From Rhodopirellula sp. (GTDB taxonomy: Bacteria > Planctomycetota > Planctomycetia > Planctomycetales > Planctomycetaceae), in NCBI GenBank assembly GCA_013203845.1, contig JABMPE010000556.1, positions 1-38,650 of the forward strand: a stretch of 38,650 nucleotides of DNA, given 5' to 3'. Positions within the stretch are counted from its first letter, which is position 1; each line of letters opens with the position of its first letter. The notes beneath the pieces were generated by a model. That model worked only from the letters and a program-made list of their open reading frames with translations, made no database searches and was not told the origin of the DNA. Made by a program: the position numbers and the translations under genes. Below, piece by piece: positions 16,225 to 25,253 of the stretch.

Positions 16225-16574
16225 GTACAAGTCCCAGGAAATGAGGATTGGTTTCGGTATTGGGTGGCTGGCGGTCGAGCCCTGGCGAGCCCCCAGTTGT
16301 CAGAGACTCGCAGAAGCTCGTCCACACGTAATTTCAGTCTTGAATTCGCGGGACCAATACTAAGTGTTCGTCAGTGCTGTGCGGGAACAGGTCTCAAGGA
16401 CGGAGCATCCTGTCAAACTGTCAACGCAGAGAAATTCAGCAAACGTCCGCCGAGTCCGATCTGAATACGCTCGCAAAGTACCTGCAACCTGAATGGCGAA
16501 GTCCAGGTTTGCAGCACACACTAACTTTGACAGGAACGCTCAACGTTCAGAACTGAAAACTGCGGGGAAGAGTC
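16225..16574. other. Intergenic region, no gene recognised
   Basis: About 350 bp between the FHA gene and the next same-strand gene. The three small ORFs here lack ribosome-binding sites and recognisable sequence. I see no clear hairpin terminator or promoter motif. Confidence 0.4.
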
Positions 16575-17069
16575 ATGCGACCGAAAACGCGAACGATTGC
16601 TGGCGGGCTTGTCATTGTCGGGGTGGTCCTGGGCAGTTTCATGAGTGGGCTGCTGCCCGGCTTCGGTTCGGGCAGCGGAGTCGGAGCACAGATTTCGGTA
16701 AGCGGCGACGCGACTTCAGCGTCGAAACCCAAGTCTGATGAAGAGATGCCATCTGAACCCGCTGCAATGGAAAAGCCTGCAATTGCCAGTGTCGAGCCAG
16801 CAGCTCCGCCGACCGTGCTGGAAACTCGAGTGGACAATCACGACTACCTGGTGCCCGATAACAGCGACGCTTCTGGTGTTCGAAAAGTTGATCTGGACGA
16901 AGTGGTCAAACTCGCGCAGGCAACGACAGGCAACGACGACGGAATTCGCGTCCGCATCATTAGAAGCCCATCGGCCAGACTGACGGCATGGATCACGCTG
17001 CACGACGCGCTGGCAAAAGCCGGCCTGGCCCCCGATTCCATCCGAATGCCGAAAGAACTGGTCGAGTGA
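16575..17069 (+). CDS. Membrane-anchored protein of unknown function
   Basis: I do not recognise this 164-residue protein. It has an N-terminal membrane span or uncleaved signal (TIAGGLVIVGVVLGSFMSGLLPGFG, about 7-31), a Ser/Pro/Ala/Glu-rich linker (about 40-85) and a compact C-terminal part (about 90-164) with DLDEVVKLAQATTGNDDGIRVRI and ITLHDALAKAGLAPDSI. That layout would place the C-terminal domain outside the cytoplasmic membrane. The ATG has GGGGAAGAG upstream. It is 75 bp ahead of the secreted GH88-like gene on the same strand and may share its transcript. Confidence 0.65.
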   Translation: MRPKTRTIAGGLVIVGVVLGSFMSGLLPGFGSGSGVGAQISVSGDATSASKPKSDEEMPSEPAAMEKPAIASVEPAAPPTVLETRVDNHDYLVPDNSDASGVRKVDLDEVVKLAQATTGNDDGIRVRIIRSPSARLTAWITLHDALAKAGLAPDSIRMPKELVE

Positions 17070-17144
17070 TCGCGGTCGTTGATGATGGCCACAAGTCATC
17101 GACAGAAGCAAAGAGACATCACCTTAATTGCAGAGGGATCACGG

Positions 17145-18956
17145 ATGGTTCGATTAGTCATGTTGCTGGCTGCTTGCCAGTTTTTTTTCGCCTCTTTCTT
17201 CGCCGAAATTCGAGCCGATGAATCGGCCGCGTTCCGTGAAGCATTGAAAGAGCTTGCCGAATACTCGCCGGTCAGTACGTCAATTGGCGTCACTCGAAAA
17301 GGAGTTGCCATCCCGGCGTTCCTGACCAACGGGATGCTCGATGTCAGAAGTGACCGCACGCGAATTCTGATTGTTTCGAATTCTGCACCAGCTTCGGCAG
17401 TCACCAAACGGCTGGTTTCTGACTGGAGTGAATTCTGCTCCCGTCGCTCCCCGGCGGCAAACAAAAGCAAGATCGAGCTGGGGATCGTTCCGTTCGCGAA
17501 TCCGGATTCATTCGGCACAGCTTCGGACTCCGCCACTTCAATCAAAGATGCCTCCCATTGGAAGTCTGGATTTCCTCCAACCGGCTCGGCGTACAACGAC
17601 CAACAGAATTCCGAACGCCACTACCTTTGGCGATGGATCGGAATGCTCGCTCCGGACCTCGTAATCGTTGTTGGGGAAAACGATTTCCACGCGATCGAGA
17701 TTCCGAAGTCGTTCAAGAATCAACTCGGCATCAGTGCGAACTGGTCGATTCGAGAAGCGAAAGCCGGTTCACTTGCCGATGCTCTGACCGGTGGCAAACC
17801 GTCAGAGGTTGCCGGTGTACCTGCGGTTGAATTTCTGACGTCAGGCCGGGTCCCGATACTTCCCGGCTTTGTTCAGCCTGGCAATTCAGTTCGGTCGGCG
17901 GCTCGCCTGGAATTGCAGCGGCGTCGAAATCGTTCTCCTATCGAAGTCGCACAGGAACTCGCTCAGGTCTACGGACACAACCTGAATTCAGTGGCGTACA
18001 TTCCGGCTCTGGCCCTGATCGGACGAGTGCGACTTTCCGAACTGACCAGCGACGAAAGTCATCTCAAGGACGTTCTGAAAATTGTCGAACCGTACGCCAG
18101 CGGTCAGAAACCGGCGCTCGATCAGAAATCCAGCGGAAGCACGCTCTCCGGGCATCTGATCTTCGGCGAGCTGGCAACGAAAACGGGCGACACACGCTTC
18201 GTCAAACTGGCTCAGGCCGCCGCTGATCTCGGCTTCGACGACAACGGCGAACTGCGCCAGTCGATGCCCTTTCATAACGAAATGAGCGATGCCGTTTTCA
18301 TGGGAACGCCGATCCTCGTGCAGACCGGGCGGCTGACTGGCGACACGAAATACTTCGACATGGCCGACCGGCATGCGAAGTTCATGCTGAAACTGAATCT
18401 TCGGGAAGACGGTTTGCATCAGCACTCGCCGCTCGATCCGGAACACACCGCCTGGGGACGCGGCAATGGATTTCCGGCACTCGGTCTCGCCTTATCTCTT
18501 TCGGACATGCCCGTCGCAAGCCCGCATTTTCAGCCCATGCTCAAGGCTTATCGAGAACACCTGCTGGCCATGATCGACCACCAGGACGAAATGGGTATGT
18601 GGCATCAAATCGTCGATCGCCCGGAAAGTTATCGCGAGTTTACTGTCACCTGCATGACAACCTTCGCCATGGTGCGAGGTCTGCGAAACGGCTGGCTGAA
18701 ACGGGAAACGTTCGAGCCGTTTGTGCAGCGAGCCTGGGAATCGATCAAGTGTCGCATCGGTCCTGATGGAAAGCTGGTCGATGTCTGCACTGGAACCGGC
18801 AAACAGAAAAGCCGCCGCGAGTATTTCGATCGCCCGGCGATTCTCGGCAGGGACGACCGCGGCGGTGCAATGGCGTTGATGGTTTCGACTGAACTGGCTT
18901 TTGCCAAACGCGAAGGAGCGATTCAGTTGCAGACGGCCGAGTCCGCTTCCCGTTAG
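17145..18956 (+). CDS. Secreted GH88/GH105-like hydrolase with N-terminal M14-like domain
   Basis: A 603-residue exported protein. Starting at ATG 17145 (AGAGGGA six bases upstream) gives a signal peptide ending near AEIRADES; the tracked start at 17079 would bury it. The C-terminal half (about 280-585) has the alpha/alpha-barrel pattern of unsaturated glycuronyl/rhamnogalacturonyl hydrolases: SMPFHNEMSDAVFMGTPILVQTG, HTAWGRGNGFPALGLALSL, GMWHQIVDRPESYREFTVTCMTTFAM and a final RDDRGGAMALMVSTELA. The N-terminal half resembles a degenerate zinc-carboxypeptidase (M14) fold, with IGVTRKGVAIPAFL, LGIVPFANPDSF and SERHYLWRWIG, but the HxxE zinc ligands are absent. Likely role: breakdown of uronic-acid-containing polysaccharide outside the cytoplasm. 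The substrate is not predictable. Confidence 0.75.
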   Translation: MVRLVMLLAACQFFFASFFAEIRADESAAFREALKELAEYSPVSTSIGVTRKGVAIPAFLTNGMLDVRSDRTRILIVSNSAPASAVTKRLVSDWSEFCSRRSPAANKSKIELGIVPFANPDSFGTASDSATSIKDASHWKSGFPPTGSAYNDQQNSERHYLWRWIGMLAPDLVIVVGENDFHAIEIPKSFKNQLGISANWSIREAKAGSLADALTGGKPSEVAGVPAVEFLTSGRVPILPGFVQPGNSVRSAARLELQRRRNRSPIEVAQELAQVYGHNLNSVAYIPALALIGRVRLSELTSDESHLKDVLKIVEPYASGQKPALDQKSSGSTLSGHLIFGELATKTGDTRFVKLAQAAADLGFDDNGELRQSMPFHNEMSDAVFMGTPILVQTGRLTGDTKYFDMADRHAKFMLKLNLREDGLHQHSPLDPEHTAWGRGNGFPALGLALSLSDMPVASPHFQPMLKAYREHLLAMIDHQDEMGMWHQIVDRPESYREFTVTCMTTFAMVRGLRNGWLKRETFEPFVQRAWESIKCRIGPDGKLVDVCTGTGKQKSRREYFDRPAILGRDDRGGAMALMVSTELAFAKREGAIQLQTAESASR

Positions 18957-19000
18957 CTCAATACGATGGTGTTCATGTTCGTAGCCCGGAGGCAGCGTCT

Positions 19001-19927
19001 GTGATTTCTGTCGACGAACTGAGAATCGATTACGGCAACTTCTGCGCTGTTGAAGATCTGTCGTTTTCGGTCGCCGAGGGTGAAGTCTTTGGACTGATCG
19101 GTCCCAATGGAGCTGGTAAAACGAGCACGATGAGAGCCCTGGTCGGATTGCTGACGCCGACGTACGGAGCGATTCAAATTGCTGGTTTCGACATCCGCGA
19201 AGAGCCGCAGGCTGTCGGTCAGGTATTGGGTTTTATGCCAGACTTTCCGCCGGTCTATGAGGATCTGCTGGTGTGGGAGTTTCTCGACCTGTTTGCCGCC
19301 AGCTATTTCATCCCGAAGCCTCGCCGTTCTTCTGAAATTATCCACCGTCTGGATCAGGTTGGCCTCACCGAAAAAACCAATTCTCTGGTTGGCAGCCTTT
19401 CACGTGGCATGCGTCAGCGGTTGATGCTCGCCAAGACGTTACTGCCGGAACCTGAAGTTCTGCTGCTGGACGAACCCGCCAGCGGCATGGACCCGCACGG
19501 TCGCGCTCAGATGAAGCAGGTGATCCGCGACTTCGCGAGTGACGGCGGCACGGTGCTCGTCTCGTCGCACATCCTTTCTGAGATGGACGAGTTCTGCACC
19601 TCGATCGGCATCATGCAGCGCGGCAAGATGATCGTCTCGGGCATGGTCGATGACATCGCGGCGAAGGTGCTTGGACAGGCCATCATTGAGATCGAGATCG
19701 TCAGTGGAGTGGACCTGTTGAAAAAGGTCCTGGCCGAACGCCGAATCGCTCCAGAGTCCAACGTTTCCAAACGACAATTCGCGATCCCGTTTGATGGTGA
19801 TGACAACGCCGCCAGCGACCTGCTCGCCGAACTCGTGAAAGCTGGAGTCCGAGTTTCGTCGTTCACCAGAAAACGCGAGTCACTGGAAGACGTCTTCCTT
19901 CAGATTGGTGCGAAGGAGCTGTCCTGA
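19001..19927 (+). CDS. ABC transporter ATP-binding protein
   Basis: A 308-residue ATPase of the ABC-2 exporter type. Walker A is GPNGAGKT (34-41), the signature is LSRGMRQR (instead of LSGGQ, common in this subfamily), Walker B is VLLLDEPASGMD, and the H-loop follows in LVSSHILSEMD. The last ~80 residues form the regulatory extension typical of multidrug/NatA-like ATPases (ESLEDVFLQI). It starts at a GTG with GGAGG about nine bases upstream. The permease gene overlaps its stop (TGATG), so both subunits are translated together. The exported substrate is unknown. Confidence 0.93.
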   Translation: MISVDELRIDYGNFCAVEDLSFSVAEGEVFGLIGPNGAGKTSTMRALVGLLTPTYGAIQIAGFDIREEPQAVGQVLGFMPDFPPVYEDLLVWEFLDLFAASYFIPKPRRSSEIIHRLDQVGLTEKTNSLVGSLSRGMRQRLMLAKTLLPEPEVLLLDEPASGMDPHGRAQMKQVIRDFASDGGTVLVSSHILSEMDEFCTSIGIMQRGKMIVSGMVDDIAAKVLGQAIIEIEIVSGVDLLKKVLAERRIAPESNVSKRQFAIPFDGDDNAASDLLAELVKAGVRVSSFTRKRESLEDVFLQIGAKELS

Positions 19928-21450
19928 TGCTCAAGCAAATGCTCTTCGATAATCCGATACTCGTTCGCCATTTCCGGTCGGATCTGCGATCTCCGAAGCC
20001 CGCCTACATCACCTGCGTCGTCGTACTGCTGGGCAGCCTTGTCATGTTTGCCGGTTATCAAGCAGGAGGGCTCGGCAGTCCGGGATTCTATGGCTTTTTC
20101 TTTGGTTGCCAGGCACTGGCTTTGCATCTGGCCGGAACGTCTCAGGTGGCTTCGTCGATTAGTGCTGCGAACGATTCCGGCATTCTGGATTTCCACAGGA
20201 TCTCTCCCCTGTCTCCGACCGCCACGACGTTGGGATTCATGTTTGGCGGCGCTGTCCGTGAGTATCTGATCGCTCTGCTGCTGCTGCCATTCACTCTGGC
20301 CTGCGCACTTTTCAGTGACGTGGGAATTGTCGGCTTTCTGACATCAACGCTGGTCCTGATCTCGTCAACGCTATTGTTCCACGGGATCGCCATCACCACA
20401 GGACTGGTCGCGCGACCTGGAAAAACGCGAAACATCAATTCAGCGTTGGGATTCATCGTTCTGGGAGCAGGCGCGTGTACCGGATTGGCAGCAGTCGGCA
20501 TCCCCGTGCCTGGTATGTTGTCGGCCGGTCCCGCATTGATGGAAGCCATCAATGCCGCCGCTCCGCGAGGGGCGATACCCGCAACGTTCTTCGGCGTGGA
20601 ACTGCCGGTGTTTCTGCAGTCACTGTTTTATCAGATTCCGCTCACACTTTTTCTGGTTGTCGCCGCTACCAGACGGATGAGATCGGCTCATGCGATGTTC
20701 TTTTCAAAGTCAACGGCTGTCGGTTTTCTGGCGACCATTGCCACGTTGAGTCTCGGTGGCGTCATTGAACACCCGAATCTGAAAGCCTTCTGGCTGATAC
20801 CAATGCTGGCCTACGTCGAGTTTCTGATCGCGGTGTTGATGGTTCTGGCAATTTCACCCACGCAGGCGCAGTACCAGGGCGGCGCTCGCCGTGCCAAACG
20901 GACCGGGATGGGGCGACCGCCGCTATGGCAGGACGACAGTTCCAACCGCGCGGCGGTGTTCGTCATGGCAAGTCTGGTCGTCGCGACCGTGCAGGTCATC
21001 CAGGCTCTGGTGCCCGCATTGAAAATCGATTCGGGATTGTGGAGGGTTGCAGGAACGGCAGCAGCAGTTGTGGCGTATTTCGGATTCGCGGCGCAGTACT
21101 ACTCGTTGAAGTATCAGAAACGCGGAAAACTGGCGCTCATGATGCTGGTGTTTTTCTTCTGGCTGTTGCCACTGTTTGCTGCACTCTTACTCGCAACCGT
21201 CATGAGAGAAGAAGATTTCGCGTTTCACATAGCCAGCCTGTCGCCGTTATTTGGCATCGGAGCAGGTTCCTGGACCGCTCTGATCTTCTCCGGAACGATG
21301 GCCGCGATCTTCTTCGTCCTGCTGAGGCTTGAGGAGCGTCGCGTCTGGGAAACGTTGACTCAGCGAGCGATTCTCAAGGAAGACCGCCTGCTGGACGACG
21401 CCGACGACAACCCGTTTCTGTCGTCAGGTGTCGCGGCGTCCAGGAAGTAA
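19927..21450 (+). CDS. ABC transporter permease (ABC-2-like)
   Basis: A 507-residue integral membrane protein with about ten or more hydrophobic segments, for example YITCVVVLLGSLVMFAGY, LIALLLLPFTLACALF, LALMMLVFFFWLLPLFAALLLA and MAAIFFVLL. The N-terminus DNPILVRHFRSDLRSPK is the cytoplasmic lead-in seen in planctomycete ABC permeases encoded next to NatA-like ATPases. It overlaps the ATPase gene by one base and would form the membrane channel of the exporter. Its 3' end overlaps the convergent hpnC-like gene by 27 bp, so the two transcripts are complementary at their ends. Confidence 0.88.
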   Translation: MLKQMLFDNPILVRHFRSDLRSPKPAYITCVVVLLGSLVMFAGYQAGGLGSPGFYGFFFGCQALALHLAGTSQVASSISAANDSGILDFHRISPLSPTATTLGFMFGGAVREYLIALLLLPFTLACALFSDVGIVGFLTSTLVLISSTLLFHGIAITTGLVARPGKTRNINSALGFIVLGAGACTGLAAVGIPVPGMLSAGPALMEAINAAAPRGAIPATFFGVELPVFLQSLFYQIPLTLFLVVAATRRMRSAHAMFFSKSTAVGFLATIATLSLGGVIEHPNLKAFWLIPMLAYVEFLIAVLMVLAISPTQAQYQGGARRAKRTGMGRPPLWQDDSSNRAAVFVMASLVVATVQVIQALVPALKIDSGLWRVAGTAAAVVAYFGFAAQYYSLKYQKRGKLALMMLVFFFWLLPLFAALLLATVMREEDFAFHIASLSPLFGIGAGSWTALIFSGTMAAIFFVLLRLEERRVWETLTQRAILKEDRLLDDADDNPFLSSGVAASRK

Positions 21451-22419
21451 TCGTCGACGTCCAGCTCGACACAGACATGAAGTCAGCATTCGCAGTGCGT
21501 CGAACTTTGTGACGACAGGTCGCGTCTCCAGCACGCGATAGCCAATGCGTTCAATCCGATCGAGAATGCACAGCCCGCCGCGTGCAAAGAGTTCGATATC
21601 GATCTGCAGCGGTCCCGGCAGGACTTCGACCAGCGGCAGCCCGGCCACGAGCAGTTCACGCGCACGATCGACTTCGAACTTCATCAGTTCCAGGAATCCG
21701 TCGGTTGTGCGGCGAGCGAAGAGATCTTCACGCGTGATTCCGAAGCGGTCTCGATCTTCGCCCGGCAGATAGATGCGGTTGATGTCGAGATCGCGGCTCA
21801 GGTCCTGCCAGAAGTTTGCCAGTTGCAGTCCGGTACAGATGGAGTCGGACCAGGCGAACGTCTGAGTGCAAACCTGCCGACACAAATACAGAACGATTCT
21901 CCCGACCGGGTTCGCGCTGCGCGTGCAGTAGTCCAGAACCTGGTCATACTTGTAATATTCGAGAACGCTCTGATCCTGTTCGAAGGCTGAAATCAGATCG
22001 ACGAAGGGTTGCTCAGGAATTCCAAACATGTCGATTGTTGGCCGCAGGGCGACAAACACCGGATGCCGACATCGTCCTGTATAGCACTCGGAAAGTTCGT
22101 GCCGCCACCAGCCGAGCAGCTCCAGCGACCGCTCCGTGTCGCCAATTTCGTCGCCGAGATCGTCGGCCCAGCGGCAGAACGAGTACACATTGTAGAAATG
22201 CTGATGGAGCCCTTTCGGCAGCAGCCACGAAACCAGCGGGAAGTTTTCGTAGTGCCCTGTCGCCAGCGTCCGGCAATAAGCATTGGCATCTTCGAGCGAT
22301 GGCGTTTCGCGAAACGCCTCATCATTGGCCAGCGAGCCGTCGCTGGCGGGCTGCCAGTCAGCAACCTGTTCGGCCACCGGGCGCGCGGCTTCTTCCCGAA
22401 TCTTGCGGTTCACAGACAT
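21424..22419 (-). CDS. hpnC: Squalene/phytoene synthase family protein, HpnC-like
   Basis: A 331-residue trans-isoprenyl diphosphate synthase. HpnC-like features are HYENFPLVSWLLPKGLHQHFYNVYSFCRWADDLGDE, with the first Asp-rich motif DDLGD (86-90), and the second, QLANFWQDLSRDLDINRIYLP (D206/D210). In the HpnCDE route, HpnC converts hydroxysqualene produced by HpnD, which HpnE then reduces to squalene; these genes feed hopanoids, sterols or C30 carotenoids. HpnD and HpnE are not in the window. HpnC is favoured over HpnD by the YENFPVASWLLP-type block, but this needs a phylogeny. It is the last gene of the 25101-21424 operon, 21 bp after slyX, and overlaps the convergent permease gene by 27 bp. 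Confidence 0.8.
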   Translation of the reverse strand: MSVNRKIREEAARPVAEQVADWQPASDGSLANDEAFRETPSLEDANAYCRTLATGHYENFPLVSWLLPKGLHQHFYNVYSFCRWADDLGDEIGDTERSLELLGWWRHELSECYTGRCRHPVFVALRPTIDMFGIPEQPFVDLISAFEQDQSVLEYYKYDQVLDYCTRSANPVGRIVLYLCRQVCTQTFAWSDSICTGLQLANFWQDLSRDLDINRIYLPGEDRDRFGITREDLFARRTTDGFLELMKFEVDRARELLVAGLPLVEVLPGPLQIDIELFARGGLCILDRIERIGYRVLETRPVVTKFDALRMLTSCLCRAGRRRLLPGRRDT

Positions 22420-22440
22420 GACTTTCGGCGGAAGCCGGGA

Positions 22441-22695
22441 TCAATAATGCGGCGGTTTGTCGTCTTCAAAAGTCGGTCGTTCTTCGGCAGAGAGAAGGCG
22501 TTCCATGCTCCCATTGACCTTGGCCAGGTTCGCATTCAGACGTCCGATTTCTTCCTGCTGAGCCAGAAGCACCTCATGCATCTGCTGCTGGTCATGCTGC
22601 AGGTGCATCAGTGATTCCTGCATCGTCAGCAGTTGTTGTTGCAGTGCAGTCAGCTGACTGGCCGTCGATTCTTCAGTGGTGTCTTGCTCAGTCAT
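22441..22695 (-). CDS. slyX: SlyX family protein
   Basis: A short (84-residue) coiled-coil protein. The heptad-rich centre (LTALQQQLLTMQESLMHLQHDQQQMHEVLLAQQEEIGRLNANL) and the C-terminal PPHY are the SlyX signature. The molecular function of SlyX is unknown. The start codon overlaps the stop of the upstream oxidoreductase gene as ATGA, and the hpnC-like gene follows after 21 bp, so it lies inside an operon. Confidence 0.85.
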   Translation of the reverse strand: MTEQDTTEESTASQLTALQQQLLTMQESLMHLQHDQQQMHEVLLAQQEEIGRLNANLAKVNGSMERLLSAEERPTFEDDKPPHY

Positions 22696-23849
22696 ACTTC
22701 AACTTCAGCTTCTGTAATTGGCTCGGTCTGTCCGCCTGCCGCAGATCGATAAACGGCATGGACGACGTCGACGACGTGAGCGGCCATTGTAGCGGGTACG
22801 TCACTTTGGTGATTACTTTCGAGACAGTCTAGAAACGCCGCCGCGTCCGACTTTGCCACCGCATTAACGGTGCGCCAATCCTGTTTCGGATTCACGCCGC
22901 CGGACTTCTGCGTGCTCGACCAGAAGCCCATTGGATCCTCCGGGTGCGCTGTCGCTGGTTGATACCAGGGCTCGGCGTCCGAGCAGACTTCCAGTCGCGG
23001 TCTTTGAGCGTCGATCGTGATGCTGCCGCGAGTTCCCACCAGCCGAATGTCGTGCACACCATAGTCGCGATGACTCATCCAGCCGCACCGACCAGCGGTG
23101 ATCGTGGTTTCAATTCCACCGCCCATTTTCAGCATCACGCTGGCAAAGTCTTCAACGTCGTTCTTCTGATGAGCCGCGAAAAAGTAGTTCGCCGTCGTTG
23201 CATCGACGGTCTCGAACCGCTGACCAGTCAGCCATTGAAAGAGGATCAGTGGGTAATACCCGACGCAAAGGAACTCGCGTTTGGAATCGGCGAACGTGAA
23301 CCGCGACGCTGTCGGACTTTCGTGACGGGGACGTGTCAGATCGGCCGTTCCGGGAATTCCTTTGGCGAAGGTCACGTCGCAATGCAGTCCGATCAGCTCA
23401 CCAAGCTCTCCGGAATCGACAACCTGCTTTGCCTGCTGACACGCTGGTAGTCTCACCAGACTGAAGGCTTGCGTAAGCAGACCTTTTGCATCCACCGCTC
23501 GAGCAATCTGCCAGGCAGCGTCGATCGTCGGCGCGGGATCCTTGTCGAGATACAGGTGCTTGCCGGCAGCGATACACGCCAGCGAAAGCGGCAACCGTCG
23601 CTCCGGTTCGGCACAGATTGAAACCAGATCGACATCGTCGCGAGAGATCGCTGCCGACAGGTCATCGAAGTACGGGATGCCAAGTTCGTCGGCGAGTTCC
23701 TGGTTCAGCTCGCGCCGACGCTGCGGAATGCTGTCTTCGTCCGTCAGGCCGATCAGCCGGCAGCGATCGTCTGCGGCGAATGCACGCGCGTAGTTTTCCT
23801 GGTGAGTCTGGTTTCCCGTAATCAGAAGCAGGCCGAACGGAGCAGGCAT
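22692..23849 (-). CDS. Gfo/Idh/MocA family oxidoreductase
   Basis: A 385-residue NAD(P)-dependent oxidoreductase. The N-terminal Rossmann domain shows FGLLLITGNQTHQENYARAF...LIGLTDE, the VDLVSICAEPERR strand and the HLYLDKDPAPT segment with the catalytic-type Lys (the EKP position of this family is DKD). The C-terminal alpha/beta domain covers about 130-370 with GELGELIGLHCDV and VEDFASVMLKMGGGIE. Members usually oxidise or epimerise sugars or inositols. The tracked ORF begins 129 residues earlier, inside the propeller gene; the ATG at 23849 (MPAPFGLLL) is the sensible start. It follows the propeller gene by 7 bp and overlaps slyX by four. The substrate is unknown. Confidence 0.88.
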   Translation of the reverse strand: MPAPFGLLLITGNQTHQENYARAFAADDRCRLIGLTDEDSIPQRRRELNQELADELGIPYFDDLSAAISRDDVDLVSICAEPERRLPLSLACIAAGKHLYLDKDPAPTIDAAWQIARAVDAKGLLTQAFSLVRLPACQQAKQVVDSGELGELIGLHCDVTFAKGIPGTADLTRPRHESPTASRFTFADSKREFLCVGYYPLILFQWLTGQRFETVDATTANYFFAAHQKNDVEDFASVMLKMGGGIETTITAGRCGWMSHRDYGVHDIRLVGTRGSITIDAQRPRLEVCSDAEPWYQPATAHPEDPMGFWSSTQKSGGVNPKQDWRTVNAVAKSDAAAFLDCLESNHQSDVPATMAAHVVDVVHAVYRSAAGGQTEPITEAEVEV

Positions 23850-23856
23850 CGGAACT

Positions 23857-25101
23857 CTATTTGTCTTGAGCTTCCAGGCAGGCCAGACGGTGGAACGAAC
23901 GCAGGAACAAACGCCCGTTGGCGACGGCTGGTGTCGAGTGGCTCGGGTCGCCCAGCGGCGTCCGTCCGAATTCTTTGAACTCAGGCGACGCGGCGACAAC
24001 AACGACTTCGCCATCTTCCGCGATGCAGTACAGCTTTCCGTCGATACAGATCGGCGAGCCGCTGTAGTTGCCTCCGAGCCGTTTGACCCAGACGTCTTTG
24101 CCGTCACTGAGGTTGACGCAGGCGACGATCCCTTCGTCGCTCCACTCGTAAAGGTGCTCGCCATAAACGACCGGAGTCGGCACGTAAGGGATGACTTTCT
24201 TTCGTTCCCAGACGATCTTCGCTCGACCATCCTCATCCAGGTCGCCGTTCAGACTGACGGCCATCTGCTGAACTCCGTATCGACCGCCCTGTCCACACGA
24301 CGCGATCAGCAGTCCATTTCCGAAGACCGGTGACGCAACGGTTCTCAGCGGAAACGATTGTCCCTGCCAGTTCATAACGCCGGTGTAGGGGTTGAGGCTG
24401 GTGATGCCCATGTTACCGCTGACACAAATGAGCTGCGGCTTTCCGTCTTTGTCAGGAGCAACAATCGGAGTCGCGTAGGACGTCTTGCGGTGATCGCGAA
24501 CGGTACTCCACCGGGTTCTGCCGGTTGCCGCGTCAAGAGCGACGATTCGGCTGGGGCCTTTCTGATCGTTCGGACAGATCAGCATGCCGTCGAAGAGGAA
24601 CAACGAAACACCGAGGTTATGCTGACTTTCGAACTCGCCGAGACTTCTTCGCCAGACGAGGTTTCCGTCGAAGTCGTAAGCACTGACGAGGTATCGTTCG
24701 ATGTCGGCGAAGGCGACGTAAACGAGTTTTCCATCAGTGACCGGCGTGCTGGACGCCCAGCTGCTTTTGCTGTGTTTGTGACTGTCGCTCATCGGAATCT
24801 CGCGAGTCCACTTTTCTTTTCCCGTCGCCGGATCAAGGCAAAGTAGACGTCTCACAAACCCGTGATCAGTCGCCGCAGTTACAAACAGGTTGTCTTCCCA
24901 CACGATCGGAGCCGCATGTCCGACGCCGGGCAGCTCGATGTTCCATTTGTAGTTGCCGTCGCTCCAGCTGGTCGGAATGCCCTTCTGATCGCTGACGCCC
25001 GTGCCGTTATCGCCTCGAAAACGCGACCAGTTTTCCGCCGAGGCGATGCTCGCACAGAGAACGAACCCAGTTACAACGTAGAGCATTACTGAACGCATCA
25101 T
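23857..25101 (-). CDS. Secreted PQQ-binding-like beta-propeller protein
   Basis: A 414-residue exported protein with a signal peptide (MMRSVMLYVVTGFVLCASIASA) followed by NWSRFRGDNGTGVSDQKGIPTSW, the standard opening of planctomycete PQQ-like propellers. Repeated strands of the type LLCLDPATGKEKW, VYVAFADIERYLVSAYDFDGNLVWRR and IVALDAATGRTRW mark a seven- or eight-blade propeller. These proteins are named for PQQ dehydrogenases, but most in planctomycetes probably do not bind PQQ and no dehydrogenase catalytic motif is seen. The ATG has AGGAA eight bases upstream. It is the first gene of a minus-strand operon with Gfo/Idh/MocA, slyX and hpnC-like genes. Confidence 0.85.
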   Translation of the reverse strand: MMRSVMLYVVTGFVLCASIASAENWSRFRGDNGTGVSDQKGIPTSWSDGNYKWNIELPGVGHAAPIVWEDNLFVTAATDHGFVRRLLCLDPATGKEKWTREIPMSDSHKHSKSSWASSTPVTDGKLVYVAFADIERYLVSAYDFDGNLVWRRSLGEFESQHNLGVSLFLFDGMLICPNDQKGPSRIVALDAATGRTRWSTVRDHRKTSYATPIVAPDKDGKPQLICVSGNMGITSLNPYTGVMNWQGQSFPLRTVASPVFGNGLLIASCGQGGRYGVQQMAVSLNGDLDEDGRAKIVWERKKVIPYVPTPVVYGEHLYEWSDEGIVACVNLSDGKDVWVKRLGGNYSGSPICIDGKLYCIAEDGEVVVVAASPEFKEFGRTPLGDPSHSTPAVANGRLFLRSFHRLACLEAQDK

Positions 25102-25253
25102 GGTGCGGTTCCTGCTGCGGAAGAGTCTTTGGAAGGCGGATTCTCAAATCAAAGTCGGCAACGAATCGATGAACCGACATCCGCAGAATGGTGAAACCGC
25201 AGCGGCAGTTCAAGCAAGTAACAGTGTTGCTCGCGGAGCCCCAGCGCCGGACA

